Shown here: one piece after another, positions 22,943-62,472 of the stretch
Numbering within the stretch: the stretch's first letter is position 1
Layout: each line of letters opens with the position of its first letter
Assembly (NCBI GenBank): GCA_026261815.1
Contig: JAMPIT010000230.1
Coordinates: forward strand, 10,291,001 to 10,355,000
DNA from: Monarcha castaneiventris obscurior
Taxonomy: Eukaryota > Chordata > Aves > Passeriformes > Monarchidae
Reading direction: 5' to 3'
Length of the DNA stretch: 64,000 bases
Notes under the pieces: model-generated
Told to the model about the DNA's origin: nothing
The model's input: only the letters and a program-made list of their open reading frames with translations
Database searches by the model: none
Translations under genes and position numbers: made by a program

Positions 22943-25900
22943 GAGAAGCATGGGAAGGAAGGAAAGCTGGAGAAAGTCAATAGAGAAAAGATGCAAAGGC
23001 CAAGATATGAATTACGCTGAGATATGAAGGTATTCCTGGTTAAACACCCTTTGTCAAAAATAAAGTCAGGAATGCCAAGACGGTGGCAGGATATGAATGC
23101 TCAGCAGCTGCATCCACACAATAGACTATAAATTGTCTCTGTCAATATTGTCAGTTAAAATATCCTTGCTTGTCGTTGCTGTGAGACCTCTACCATCTGT
23201 GTAAGAGGGATAACAGCTAGGAATTTAAGCCCCCAGACTGCTGCCTGAGGAACTATACCAGGCAACATCTGATCCCACAGCATGGAAGCACTGAGATAGG
23301 ATGGCCCATTTTTTTCTAAAAGAAAGCAGGCACCCTCCAGAGTCACGGTGCAGCTTAGTTTAGGTCAGAAACCTTGAATTATATTTTAGCTTTTTCAAGC
23401 AACTTCAGATTTTTTTTAATTTTTGTTTTTCTAGAAAGCTCCTATCTCACTTGAATCCAGTGCTTCTCCTTTCTGTGGTGTGCCTCTTTCCAAGCCTCTG
23501 TCATCAGTCCAAGTGTGGGCTCCAGTCTGTGGTGGTTATTACAAAGTGTTTGGTCTCCACAAAGCCACAGACTTTAGTCTCCTCACCCCTTGGCTCAGCA
23601 CTATCTTTCAGGCCATGGCTCCCATCTGAAGATTTTCCACATCATAGCTGAAGATACTCACCATACAATCCCCCTTGTTTATTATTTATCTTTACCTGTT
23701 CCCTGTATTCCCTGTTGGTGTGTAAAGACTGTAAGGAAAATAGGGAGAGCAGTATTACAGACATGGATGTAGCAGCAGCAGGAGCCCAGCTCTGCAGTGC
23801 CACCAGTTGCTTTGGCACCATCTCCTTCAGCAGAGGATGGGCATGTGCTGCACACTCCACACACAGTCCAGCTCTAGAATCTCACAAACAACCCTTCCCA
23901 GCCTAGAAAGCTGTCAAATCTGTGAGCTTGCACTGCATTCTAGTCAAAAAGAGAGGCAGGTAGAAAACACTGACATGGTATTGGGTAAAGCTGAACTTTG
24001 AAACCCAGCAGTACCTCATCACATCTGATTTTAGGAAGGGCCCTAAAAGCCACTGGAAAGCTTTCAGAGACAAACAATGAAACATAAGAAGACACAAATC
24101 TATTTTATAGTTCACAACTGCTGTCCACATTTATAACCCCTTACCACAGGTCTAGGGCTTGATCCTGCAAAAATTCACAGATGTGACTCCACCTCTGTGA
24201 GAGACCCACTGAAACATTTTGAACTACTGGAACTGCATCTCACTGCAGTGTGGACCTGTGCCACATCCCTAGGCTTAGACCTGGCTTACTTCACACAAAG
24301 CAAAGACACTTCAGCTCGTGCTTGGCTCCAAATGACATCCAGAGGGAAGGCAGAGTTCACTTGAAGTCACTTCAGGATCAAATCCGTCACCTGAAGGGTG
24401 CCACGATCTACATCACACAACAAAAAAACTCCCAGAAAATAGTCTGGCATAGCAAATCCCAAACCTGTCTGTCTGACCCAGTCAAGACCTACACTAATGA
24501 CACCTAAGTGCAGTGAAGTGGGAGTTACTAAGGGAGGCTGCACCCTGCACAGCATCCAGCAATGAAAGAACTTCTCTCTACCAATTTAATTAATGTTAAG
24601 GCAAAATGGGTCAGCATAGCAGCTTCCCCAACAGAGAAAGGGATCTGACATTTCAGTCCAGGTTCTTTGGCAGATCATAATTTAAGAAAGAAAAAACACA
24701 GACGCATCTCTAATATTTTAAAGTCTAATTTTAAAATCTACTTAGAATTTTTCTAGCAATAATTATATATATTAGCGAGAAATCTTGCTGTAAATCTAGC
24801 TCTTCTGGAGGTGATTTGTATATAGGGGAGGTTGGGGAATCTATTTGGAAGGGACAGCACACATTAAAAGGCAATTCATCTTGATGGCCTTATTTTTAAA
24901 ATTTGTGAAATACAGCAGAAGGGTGAGAGAAAAGAAACAAGCTAGACATGAAGAACCATAGCAAAGCAGTGGGAAAAGCTGTCCAGAATAAATTCTCTGT
25001 TTAAGATATATGTGGTACACACACATAAACATGCCAATCTCCTGAGTACACACGCAGACAAGGAGCCAGCACAGTCTGGAAAGCCCTTTGCTTTACACAG
25101 GCACTGCACACTTTGCATTCCCTGGGACCTCTGTCCAGCTGCCACTCAGGTGTTGCTGCAGGGAAATACATTTGAAAGCAGCCTGTGCCCAGAAGAGCCA
25201 CTGTAGCTTTTCAAACATGGAGAAGGCAAAGCAATCACAGCTCCAGCTTTTTAGCCTACACACACTGAGGTAGGAGAGAGGCGAAAGTTTTCCATCATGA
25301 ACTATTCAGTGGGGAGCTTAAACAACATGCTCCTACTCCCCACTGCTCAGCCTCTAACCCATCAGAGTTCAGGCCAGGGAACAGAAACTCTCAACAAATG
25401 CACCTCTCTCTTCCCCATCTCTTCCCGCCTTCCATTCCCAGGGAGGAGCTGCATGCACACGTGCTCAAATGTACATAAATGCTCATGCATGTGTGTCTGA
25501 AACAGCCCAGAAGGACATCCAGAACAGTGACGTTCAGCTCATTTTTTAATGCTCATATGGATTGGACTCGACCTTGCTGACTTACACACCAGCTCAGTCC
25601 TCTTGGACACTTAAGCCTGGTGCCTCGATGCCTCACACGTGTTGTATTGTCTCACTGCTCCTCTACTAATTTAGTAAATCTAAAAAAAGACTGTGTTTTA
25701 CTGCATGCTCTTAGGGATTTAGACCATTCTCCTACATTGTCTCAAGCAGAACCCCTTATTCTAAATATTTGAATATTCAGAAAGGTCGTATTTCTAAAGG
25801 GAACCTGCTTCTAAGAGGACGACAAATGGAAAAAGCAGCTCTTCTTCAGACTTTGGTTCAGCAACTTCACAGTTCCTCAACCAAGAATTTTGAACTCTTC

Positions 25901-28900
25901 AAGACAGACATGAAGGAAAATTAAGTAACAGAAAATATATTCTCATTCAGGAGCTCAGGGCCAATTTCTGCAAAAGCATTACATTTACTAAGGAGTAAAA
26001 GTACAAAGTGAGTCCATTGGATTTTCAAAAGCACATTATTATCTGCTTAACTCCCACTGAAATAGGTAGCTACATGAGCACATGACATTATTACTGAAAT
26101 TTGCTCTACTGTAATGCAAAAAAGATCCTGTACAAGAGAGATTCCAGCTCTTTTTAAAATTTTGCACTTAACATTTGACACTGAGCTTTACATTTAGCTT
26201 TCTTCACAGTGCCAAATGCAGAACTGAAGGTTTGGAATGTTTGAGGATTCTGTATTTTATGATGAAGTAGGTGATTTCATGTTTCATTAGTGCTCAACAC
26301 CTGGCACTAAGGAATTCTTCCCTCAAGCAGGTCCACACCTAGCAAAGGTCAGGCAGGCAAAAACCGTGGTGAGCTGATACTATGGGAATTGTTTAAATAA
26401 GAAAAATGCCTTAGGTAATTGGGAAACAGATTTCATGATAAACAGAATATGGGAAGAATATCTGTGGCTCACCATTTAAATTTAATACTTTGTTTCTTAG
26501 TATGAATATTGCTAGAGCTGTGGAGAGCAAACATCCCTGTTTGCAACACGCACAGCGAAAGGGGTTACTGTGTTGGTTCTGGATTTCAGTAAATAAATCT
26601 GTCATCTTAGATTTAACATACAGGCAGCCACTGTGGATTTAAAATAAGAGTTCTTTACACCTTCTTGTATTTCATGGCTGATCATTTTAAGAAACAAACG
26701 CTATACTGTTGTCTCTGTTACTGAACAGTGACTTTGCTTTTTCTTTCACCATGGACAGATGCACTGCAACTACATGATCATTAAACCAAGCACAGGGGAA
26801 AAGGCTAAACTAACACAGAAATGAAAGATGGAAGCTGAAAAGAGAAATGGGATTTTTTTCCCCTCTAATTCACACATAGCTTAAACTTCAGGAACCATTG
26901 CAGGCAGTACCGACTGTGGATTTCTTCCCACGTGTGAAGAAATGTCATTTTCAAGTCAAATGCATTCCTATGCAGAAGTCAAAAGTATATTCTATTAAAT
27001 TTCATCTACATCTTGAAAATATGGCTTTAAATAAATAAAAGCTGTATCCTATGCATAATAAAATCCTTATCTAGAAGAGTACTTCTGTCTAAAAAGAATG
27101 TGTACGTCTATCATATTCATAATGAGGAATTTTGATCTTCAGTTGTGTTTAATGAACAATGAAGGGAAAAACCTAATTATTCCTCATAGTTACTACTCAC
27201 AACTTACCAGAGAAAAGAATTATTAAATTTCTTGCATTGATATCAGGATGTACAACTTATGTATGTACAACTGGCCGTTTATAGGACAACACATCATTGA
27301 GTTTATGAACCTCGCCTTTAGGAGATGCACATCACCTTATGGTTTTATGAGGTTTGTTTTGACCTTAAGCTGTGACCTGCTAATAGTCTGTTTATTTAAG
27401 TTTTGTGTGGCCTTGTAAAAAGTAACTTAAAGTTCAGATAGGTCAACCTCCACAGCATTAGGAAAAAATACCCCAAATTTTTATTTCACTATTTGAATTT
27501 GCCCTCTGCCCCAAACCTTTGCTTTACATTACAGCCCTACCATGCCAGTTGCCTACAGCTTCCATGGTTTCTGCTTTGTTTTCTTCCAAGAGCCATTTTC
27601 AATAATCATTGCCAATGAACTCAACACATACTGGACAGTACAGAAGGAATTCCCTTGTTAAACTGCAATAGTGTTCAATAGTATTCCTATTCTCTGTGTT
27701 CTGTCCACCAGGACTTTTTGTCTTAAACAGAAAAGCATCATAAAATTCAGCTCAAAGGTTCAGTCCTTGGTAAAATTAATAGAAGTTCAACACCCAACTC
27801 TCATCCATTCCTTGGAAATTTTTACCACAACCTAAAAATGGTAACATGAATCCTGAAGGATTTATTCTGATGTTTTACAGAGCAAAGGAAAATAGACAGG
27901 AATGACCAAGAGTGGATTTCCCCACAGGACCCATCCCCAAGGCAGGCTGGGAACACACCAGGACTGGTCCCTTCCCCGGAGCAGCTCACGATGTCATCCA
28001 GAGGCAGGGAAATCTCACACGATGGATAATGCACTGGCAAACGTCCTACTGGGGTCAAAGCAGAGAGCAGCAAGGTTTTGCTAGGAAGGTAAACCACAGC
28101 AGAACACCAGTTTAGGTCCTGTTTGTTTTTAAGTGATAGTCTGACAGCCTATTTCACATGAAACAGCAGAGATCACTGATTATGCTCCGTTTACTCACCC
28201 ATCACTTGCACGGCACCTCAGCCTCTCCCTTTGCTGTGCCCAGCACAAACACTGAATAATTTCTACGCTTGCTCTCCTTCAGCTTTCTTCCAAAGGTAGT
28301 TCCCCCCAAAAATTGAGAAATATCTCCAGCCAGCCAAGCTTTGCCTCAGCAAAACCTTTCAGAACACCTGCATAAAGCGATTTTGTCACTCCAAGATACC
28401 AAATAGCTTCCACTGAAAAGTTTTTCAGGACCAGTAACAGAAATGAAATTTTATTACTATGGCAAGGCATGAACACAGCACACAAAGACAAAATAGGACC
28501 ATTAGCTCAATCTTTTTGCCTCCTCTGCATTATGACAAATACTTTGCCACTTCAATCTAATCTACAAAATTGTTACCAATTACTGTGTTCCTGACACTAT
28601 TAAAAATTGTATTAGTTCTTTTAACTGGCCACAGATATTTATGGATATATTCCTTTGTGACCTGTATTGTGCCTCCTAACTGCTGTTACTATTTCAGTTT
28701 CTCCTCTTTTCCCCCTCCATTTTTTACATTTTGCTGCTTTCTCTTTTGGCTGCCTTCACTTCCCTTCCTGGGGAAAAAATATTTAAGCTATCCAAAAAAC
28801 TCTTAAGAAATACCTCAAAGAACAGTTATTTAAGTACATTAACCCACACAATTTGCCAATGATGTTTTCATTTCTGGGGAATTAATCCAATAAATCACCA

Positions 28901-29583
28901 AACAGAATCATGGTATATGATATACCTGCATTCCTGAATAAACTGTATTCTTTTATGTACATGACAAAGGAAGTTAAGTCATATTTATGTATATATGAGA
29001 TGATTGACCTTTCTTTCAATGGCCACATTCATTTATACACAAAAATACAGACTTTAAAAGGTTTTAAATCTTTGAAATTTAGCATGAGTGTGTCGGGACG
29101 TGCTTAAACTGCATTCCCACACAGTAATACTGTGGTTTCTCACACAGAAAGAGTCAGGAAGATAAAGTTTTTCAATTTAATGTTACAGCTACTCATGTAC
29201 TGAGTAACGCTCCCTTTAGAGGTTTGTGGCAGAATCCCCCAGACCCCTATTTCTGATCTGCAGGAATTCTTGTCCCAGGTTGCGATGCTCAGAGAGGCAA
29301 CAGCAATTTTCAGTTCAAGTAATGTGGCCCCCTACCGTTCCTTCCTGCCTTCAGCAATTATATTATTCATCCCTCAGGGTTAGAGGTTTCAACTCTCCTA
29401 ATGTTGACAAAGTAACCCAAAGTCCCTAAGAGTGCCTCAGGCAAGCTCGGTGTTTCATTTCAGCTCTGCCTCTGCTCTCACGGCAGCTATTGTTACACAA
29501 GTGCAAATGATGAGACTTCCATCTTGCCTGGCCACTGATTTAATGCACAAACCTCACTAAATACAAAAACCAACAAAACCAGG

Positions 29584-29701
29584 TCAGGCTGGAAGGGACC
29601 CTGAGCAACCCGGCCTAGTGGAAGATGTCCCTGCCTACGGCAGGGGGGTTAGAGAGAGATGATCTTTAAGGTTCCCTTCTGACCCAAACCATGCTATGAT
29701 G
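29584..29701 (+). mobile_element. CR1 LINE 3'-end fragment
   Basis: The stretch follows the CR1 3' end in sense orientation: GGAAGGGACCCTGAGCAACC, then GTCCCTGCCTACGGCAGGGG, GATGATCTTTAAGGTTCCC and ACCCAAACCATGCTATGAT. It therefore lies on the plus strand with only about 120 bp left. It is mildly diverged. Confidence 0.92.
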
Positions 29702-30531
29702 GCTACCAATTATCTGTGTAATCCAAGAGAGGCATTGCTGCTAATGCAAATATCATCTACTGCAGCATGGAGGAGGCCCAATTAGGTGTGTTTAAAAATG
29801 CCAGGAGCTCTGTCCAGCAGGCAGATCCCAAGACACTGGCACAGCCCACAGTGACAGGTACAGCACAGGGGAGGCCAGGCAAGATGCAGAGACTGATGCA
29901 TGAGATCCATGCAGGGAAAAACTGCTGCAAATCCGTGTTAGGTGAGAGATGCACTGGGGCTGCCCAGTCACACAGACCCAATTTCACTTAACTTTGTCCT
30001 GTACATATACATTTGATAACACAAACCAGTTATCACAAACCCACAGAATTAGATCATTTCAATGCCCAGAGTGGAAGCTCAGGCTTGTGGCTGCAAGGAC
30101 AAGGGTAAGAAACTTGTGGGGTGGGAAGCCTGAGCTCCTCACCTACTTCTCAGCCTGGGTGCTGACTCAGCCCAAAGGCACTTTTCCACTGCCCCAAGAG
30201 ATGCTCGTCCCCCACTCTCCTGTATCACCCACCGTTTTACATTGCATTTCAGCCTGACTTCCCTGAGAATGCACCTCAGATCCTAAAGGGTTAATGGCGC
30301 TGGGGCTTTCTGTTCAAATCCTGAGCAATCCTGCATTCAGGAGAACACAGGACATTTAGCTGACATTTGCTGAAACTGTTCCTAAGGACACTTAATGAAG
30401 AAGAAAAGCTAAGGGAGATTGATACTAGTCGGCTCTAATTTTTTTTTCTCTAATTGTTAGAAATCAAAGCTACAGTTTTCTTTTGTTATCTGCATCCCCA
30501 ATCCTCTGAAACTCTCAGCTGATACTGAAAG

Positions 30532-30588
30532 TATTGGAAATTTGTAAAATTTCTTACAAATATTGGAAAATTGTAAAAATTTCATTGT
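30532..30588. repeat. 29-bp tandem duplication, AT-rich
   Basis: Two adjacent copies begin TATTGGAAA and continue with a TTGTAAAATTTC-type block. They differ by a few substitutions and small indels. Confidence 0.6.
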
Positions 30589-33453
30589 TCATATAACAGG
30601 ATGAAGGGGACAGAAAACCTGCAATCTTGTATTGCTGGATTTACCTATTCTTAGTAAGTCAAAGAATCCAGATAAATGCATTCCTCAGAGGGTAAACAAC
30701 AGGTTCAAATGGCATCTTAAATAATTGTTTTTTCTATTAGCAACTGCCATAGAAATTCCTTATCTAATGCAATTAATACAAAAATAAATGCTCAAGTGCA
30801 TACTTGTATGGAGATGTCCAGGAAAATTTAGTTCAACTCTGAAATTATAAAAAAAACCACCTGAAATGGAGAAATTAGGATGCTGATTTGCTGTATATTT
30901 CAGAGAAAATTTTAAACTGATTGCTTGCCCTGGTTCTTTTTTCTAAGAGAAAATTATTTTAGAAAAGGTTAAGGGAAAATGTCACAGCTGGGAATCAGAT
31001 ATCTGAGCACAGAGTTTCAGCTAACACATGGTTCAGCTATTTGCACACTTTAAGGGGCAGAACAACTTTGTTCTGCCACATGCCAGCAAAACAGAGCAGA
31101 ACAAAAAAAGCCGTTCTGATGTACCACAATGACAGGCCACCACAGAAAAGCAACGATTTCAGTCTAGATTTCTCCCAGGTCAGAAACACTGACAGTGTTC
31201 TCACTGAGATTCATGATTAAATGGGGAAGCAGAAGAATCAGGCCGGTCCTTTGTTCACTGAAGCTCAGTGTCAGGGTGGCATGACCACAATTTCTCTAGA
31301 TGAAGTCAGTACTGTTGCTTTATGCCTTGTAGTATTTATTTCTGTTCAGCTGAAGGAACCATTGATCCAAAGCCTTAAATCAGGCAGATCTGGAAGATCA
31401 CCTTACCTGAGAGCATTCGAAATTATCAAGATACACCCAACTATTTTCCCAGGTCACAAGAATCATTCCTCTAGGATCTCAGAGGACAGAGAATAGGTGC
31501 CCTATAAGGCATTGGTAGAGAAGACATTCAGACTGTGGACTCATTCTTATGGCAGAGTATAAAGTACGTACCTGTTGGCAGTAATAAGTTAAATATTTAA
31601 CTTTACAAATGCTGGTGGTGATTTACACACTTAAACCATTCTCACTTTTGTGCAAAGCAACTATGTAAGCTGGAAGATAATTTTCCATCTCTGTTCAAAA
31701 CCCTGCTAGGTCTAATGCAGAACTACTGTAACTACAAAGGACTCAGGGCTGGGTTATTATTACCTGGTTGGGAGGGGGAGGTTGTCCTCTGCAATTCTTC
31801 TCACCTTCCCAACCTGTGACTTCAGAAGTGTGACTGACATGTACTGAGAGCTGTCACAAGCAGGAGACTCTCCTTACTTCATGTTCTTACTGATGAAGCC
31901 CCACAGCCACATCAGGTGACCTCCTGCAGCTTTTGTTCCTAACAGGAACTCTCACTACTTCTTTTATTTCAGGTTTTTTTTTTTGTAAAGTCCACCTTCA
32001 AGTATTACTGATTATATTCTAATACTTGACAATGTGTACTAAGCTTTTGCCTACACAGGATGACCTTCTACTGGAAGGCCACAAAAGGAAAAGGATGTTA
32101 TTATGTAAGTAAGGTGACCACCAATGCTTTCCAAACACTGCAATTGTGTATCGACACCAAGATAGTTCTGCCATTCCAATGCCTGATGTTCAAGATTATT
32201 TGGTGTATGTATTTTACATGCTCTTCTGTACCATTTTGCTCAGTACAGCCTGGTCTTCCTGCTCTTCAGATCTATGGCAAAACACTCTGCATACCCTGTT
32301 CCATTAATCCCTTAAACACTTTGCCCAAGAAATTTAACACCATCACACTTCTCAAAGTATTATCGATGCCTGTTGGTATTGATGGCACAGAAGGCACAAA
32401 TGCATTTCCTCATCTTTATTCCCTGGATTATTTTAAAAAGATACACACTTAATTGTGCCTCATAGCCCTTCTAGCACACCAATCCTCATCTTTTTGGCCT
32501 CTCCTTTGTCTACAGGAGAATGCTTCATTTGCCTGAAATACATGAAAGAGAAGTATGTGGCCACAGGATGATGTGTATTGTTTAAATATAAGACAGCAAG
32601 GGTATCACAGCTGCCAGTTCCCATGGAGAATAATTTATATTAACATCTAAAATACAGAGGCACGAAAACCCAGAGCAGTGAAGCAAGAAAACCTACAGCT
32701 AAGAGAAGAATTAGCTCTATACTTAAGTGTGCTGTGGAATCTCCTACATGAAGGTGATGTCTTACTCTAATGCCTGTTTAGAGAAGCCCTCATGTCACAC
32801 AAGTCTTCATCTGCTTTTTGATGATTCACTTCACTGCCAGTGAATTCAAAGGGGTGGCAGTGCTAGTTCCAGAGATTTTCCACCTTCAAACTTTTACTGC
32901 ACTAGTTACCACAGCATCCCAGTCTGTGTCAGAGATGCAAGGAAAAAAGTCTGAAACTAAATTAAGTACATTAAGTGTATTAAGTGAATGATGTAAGTAC
33001 ATTGAGAAATTCTATTTTACAAAATACAATTTTTGACATTTTGTTGTTGTTTGCTGCTCTCCATCTGTAGAGACCATTGACAGCTTGAGCTTTACAAACT
33101 CTTTACAGAGATTCTGGACAACCCATAGCTATACAGTCACATTTCACCACACCAAGAAGCTTGCTTAGCATATCTTCACCAAACGTCTCCAGGTGTAACA
33201 GCTGAAAGTCCCTGCTGCTAATACTGAAACACATTACACATGGTGTAAAGGGAATGAAAAAACAACTCTTTTTTCACACCAAATTGCATCAGGCCAATTA
33301 TTCTAGAAGGAACACAAGAAACACAGTCTATTTGTACTGCTCTGTCACCTGCCTTTCTTCAATTTGCCATCCTGTTGCTTCTTTAGTGGGAAGAGCCCAG
33401 TGATCCAGGCCATGCAACAGAAATAAATTCAAGCCTGGCTTTCTTGGCTATAA

Positions 33454-33590
33454 TCATAGAATCATAGAAAGGTTTGATTTGGAAAGGACCTTAAAGATCA
33501 TTTAGTTCCAATTCTCCTGCCATGAACACTTCCAGGGAAGGGGCATACACAGCTTCTCTGGCCAACTTTTCCAGTGCCTCAAAGCCCTCA
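33454..33590 (-). mobile_element. CR1 LINE 3'-end fragment
   Basis: It begins TCATAGAATCATAGAAAGG, the reverse complement of the CR1 3' octamer repeat. GGACCTTAAAGATCATTTAG and a block ending TCCAGTGCCTCA follow. An internal stretch present in the 16.2-kb copy, around the ACCAGGTTGCTCA-type block, is missing, so this copy carries an internal deletion. Confidence 0.9.
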
Positions 33591-34902
33591 ATGCATTCAG
33601 TCCTTTTTGAGCTGTGGTTCTGCGATTCACCAGTTACTTTTCATGCATTCTCATAAGAATTCATCTCACAAGGTTCACACACACTATTAAACTATCCAGC
33701 ATCATAATCTGTGTCTGCTATCACTATTGTTTTCCTTACGAGCAGCAGCTTTTCTTCTGAATCTTGTTCCCTTTTTAAAGCATTTTCTCTGAACAGTGGT
33801 CACTACATATCTTCCATCATTATCTTTAGTTTATGCAGCTCAGAGTCTCACCAGTTTTGTGGTTTCCTTGAGATGGAGTTCATGGATGGATAGTGATTTC
33901 TCAGAACACATCAGAGACACTGAGGGGAAACTTCACTGCAGAGTAGGCAAATGTTGTCAACAACTGCCAATTCAAGTAAAAACAAATTCTGATTACAGAA
34001 AAATGTGTTTTACACAGAAGTGAGAAAAGTGCTAAAAGCTACGCTGAGTGAATTCCACAGGAAGACCAAGAAGAAGCAGAGAGCAAGGTGAGTCTGCAGT
34101 GCATGTGCAGCACTTCAGTTAGGAGTTTAAACATGTTACTGGAAAGTGAAATGCTCATTACCAACTAAGGATGACTGTAAATAATTTGTTGCTTCAGGTG
34201 TTAAGATTTTGGGGGTTTTTTCTGCTCTTTCAGTTCCTCTATCCCCTCCCACATAGTGCTATTTTTATATACAGCCAACAGTAACAGATGTCATTTTGTC
34301 ATCTGCCACCATCACCCTTTCCTGACGAGGTTTTTGTTACTTCTAATCTTTATATTATAGCTAAGGTTTCTGGCATTAGGGAGCTGGAGAGAAAGGTGTT
34401 AAAACACAAAGTCTTAGTTCAGACTACCTAAAAGTAAACAGTAATTATGCAACATATGCCAATTTCTGAAAGAAAAAACCCTAACTAAACAAAACCATTA
34501 TCATGCTATAGGATAGGAGTTTGTATGTTTTCAGCAATAAAACGTGTATCATTTGAAGAACCGAACTGGTTTGTGGAAGGTGGAAACAGGTGATTTGACT
34601 GTTTTGTTTTTGCAGTTTATCCTATGACTCCAGTGCTCTCAGTCCCACACAACAGTGTCTGTCAGAATATATGTTACTGACAAACAATGAAATACAGCAA
34701 ATCACATATAAACAGGTCTGCAGGGGGCAAGAGGAATTAGGGAAACAACTCTGGGCTGCATATGGATGCATGATTAAAACCCTTTCAAGATGCCCTTTTC
34801 AAATACTGATCCAATTATCAACACATAAATGACCAAACAAGTGGCCCACTGGCTCTACATATAAAAATAATTCATTAAGACAATGATGCTTGAAGGGACA
34901 GG

Positions 34903-37738
34903 TTTATTGTATCTCCTACACCTTTTAATTTCTGAGCCGGTGACCAAAGCAATAATGAAAACCTTAATCCAGAAAACATTTACAGCAAAACACAATGTAT
35001 TTGTGCTGTTAATTAAAATGTTATATGGTTCTCCTCCCTTCTTACATCTTCGGTGATTCTCTAACTTTGCAATGGTATTTTCCATACAGTAATGCTGAAA
35101 AAAACTACACTAAACACAACATAATCCTAAATAATAATTATTTTTTAATTACCTGGTATAGAATACCTTGCAAACAAAAGACACTTTTCAGATTTACTGA
35201 CAAGTACTGTATTTTTTGGCAACCCTGGAACAAATCAGAAGAAAAAGCAAAGAATTATTCTATAACCATGAGGGAAAGAAACATCCATCTAAACGTAGAG
35301 GATTCATATGGTAGAACTAAAGACAAAATCCACACTTACAGCAGATTTTTTTTTAATTCTTAGTGCAAGAAACATAACCAAGTTAATCACAGAATCAGTA
35401 CTAATTAAGAATATGGAAAATTCTCCTATACAGAGGTAGAGTCCAGTGCACAAGGCTAAAACGATATTCAATAGTCTAAACAAGACTGAGCCAGGTTTTA
35501 CGGAATCCACTTTTTAAAGTATCAGACTGTATGTACATACATACAATAAATAGACTATACAATCTTTAAAGTAGTTTAATAAACTTCACAAAAATTATAG
35601 TAGATGCATTGATATCTTTACATAATCCAAAGTTCATATCTCTATCACCCAGAAATGGATAAAACCAATATTCCTGATATCAAGTTAAATGGAAAATAGT
35701 TTAGCAAAGTGTTGATAAATCAAAATATTTTACATATTTTAAAGCCTAAATTTATGCTTATAAAGGATGAATTTCAAATGCTCTGAAAATGCTCCTTTTG
35801 ATGCTATCTGTAAAGAGGTTTCAAATGCTGTAATTTGTTATAAACACTTGCCTTACATTCCATGTTCAAGGGAAAAATGGACTTGGATACTCACAGTTCT
35901 GATGCATTGGCACAACAAGAAGTGATGAGAATTAGATTATTTTAAAGGCCCAAAGGACATCAGGAGAATTTATGGACAAAGCCTTCATGTCTCAAACTAA
36001 ACAAACCACGCTGGGAAGTTAACAGAAAACTGCTTGGTTTCACTACTTCACTCCTGTCGGTGCCTCCCTGCGCAGAGGCCCCGGATCAGCATCTCTCTGG
36101 GAGTCAAGTGTGCATCTCTGGGCCCCCAGGTTTGCTACAAGCCCATAGGGCTTAACAAAACCAACATGGAATCTTTGTGGGTTACAACAGTAGTGCACAA
36201 ATCAGGGACGTCTGCTGCCATTCCCTTCAGCGATAGTCACAAGGACAGGATTTCAGGGAACTGAGAGCTTTCAGCTGGATCTTTCTAAACTGTGCAAAAA
36301 AAAACTGGGGAAAAAAAAATCACCCTGCGGTGTCATGAAGCAAATATGCTTATACTGACTAAGTTATTTTGTATAAAAGGCTCTTACAATTGCCAAGGGG
36401 GCAACAGCCACAGTAAGAGGGAAATAATAATAACAACAGAGGAGTTTAATAATCCGAGTTGGAAATTATATTCACAGTTCGGTTACTTTTAATTTCTATA
36501 AGCACCTACACTGAAAAACATGAGGGTTTGTATTTTAGCTTCCAAATTAAATCTCCTTGTGACAGATACCTTGTTAAGATTTCCATTCTGCTCTTCTACA
36601 GGCCTTCTCATTGGAACAATTTTTTTTATTATTTTTTATTTTATACAAACAGACTCACTTTGATTTAAAGTAAACATATAAAAATTGAGAATATTGCTTG
36701 CAACAATGGACCTGGAGGTGAAGGAATGAACTTGTCAGGCCATACAAAAAAAAAACTCCCTCAAAATGAATGAATTCTGCTAAACTTCTAATGCTATGAA
36801 AATCTGCAAAAAGGATCACAAGATCTGTTGCAAATTTCAGAGATTTGGCCCAAGTCTTATCATCATCATCTCAAGACTTTAACAACTGTATCTTTATATT
36901 AAGGAAAAATAAATGATTCCAAGAACTCAGGAAGGCACACGCACCCAAGTATACTATAAATAAAACACATCATGAAATTACGAAGATCTTCTGTTCCCTG
37001 TACACACTTTTGGTTCAGCACTATGGTCAAGTTCTCTCTTTCAAAATACAACAAAAGGCATACAAGAAATGTAACATATGCATAATAATTAAGAAGAATA
37101 ATGCTAATAAGACAGGTTACAGAGAAAAGTGCAGTGAAAAAACCCAACACTATTTATTCAGGGGCTTGTGCTACTGTAAATACAGACTTCGTATTTCCTG
37201 CTGTGCAAGGGGAAGAATTTATCCTGGGAAGCAGCAATGAGGAATGCAAAAAACCAACAACAACAACAACAAAAAAGATATTAAGAAAAAACTTTAAGAT
37301 GGAACTCTCCCAACGTCATTCCTCTAGTGCACAGTCATCTGACTACTTTTTTTTTCATGCTGCCATTTCCCTTCATGAGTACAGTATAATAGAAAATGGC
37401 ACAGTTCTTAAATATTTTTCTGCCTCTACTTCATTTTTTTGTTTCTTCTTCCAAGCACCTGATTTGCTGTTTCTTCATAAAAAGTGTAAAGCTGTTAGTG
37501 GAAGTGAGAAAATAATTGTTGCCGATCTTCTCTCCCAAACATCAATTTCTCCATTTCTCCTTCCATTAGGTATTTCACTCGTGCTACACAATGGGGAGGC
37601 ACTGTAAAGGCAGCTTGACAGATTTTAAAAATAAAAAAATCAAAAGTCTTTTTTTCTTTATCCCCCCGTCCCCAGCCCACTCTGAAAAAAATGGATGGAT
37701 GAAACAGTACGTCCGTAGGAATATTCCAGTCTCCTCTG
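34903..37738 (-). other. CCNY: Probable CCNY 3' UTR
   Basis: The sequence after the CCNY stop codon is AT-rich and non-coding for nearly 3 kb, with no CR1 insertion. Minus-strand AATAAA hexamers occur at about 37153-37158, in a cluster at 36625-36640, and at 34903-34908, so alternative 3' ends are possible. ATTTA pentamers are frequent. A long 3' UTR is known for vertebrate CCNY. The true end cannot be fixed without transcript data, and I used the most distal hexamer noted as the limit. Confidence 0.4.
37255..37271. repeat. (AAC)n microsatellite
   Basis: About five AAC units followed by an A run, within the presumed CCNY 3' UTR. Confidence 0.7.

Positions 37739-62472
<24,734 letters not shown>

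Larger units (their letters stand above)
21100..34850. other. Intergenic DNA between GJD4 and CCNY
   Basis: About 13.7 kb with no recognisable coding exon. The segment right of 21100 must hold the GJD4 5' UTR and promoter, but I see no decisive TATA box or CpG island, which fits a tissue-restricted gene. More GC-balanced patches at about 21.4-22.5, 25.0-25.5, 27.9-28.3 and 29.7-30.3 kb give short overlapping open frames without family motifs. Recognised repeats are listed separately (AC/TG foldback, two CR1 fragments, a 29-bp tandem duplication). Confidence 0.65.
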
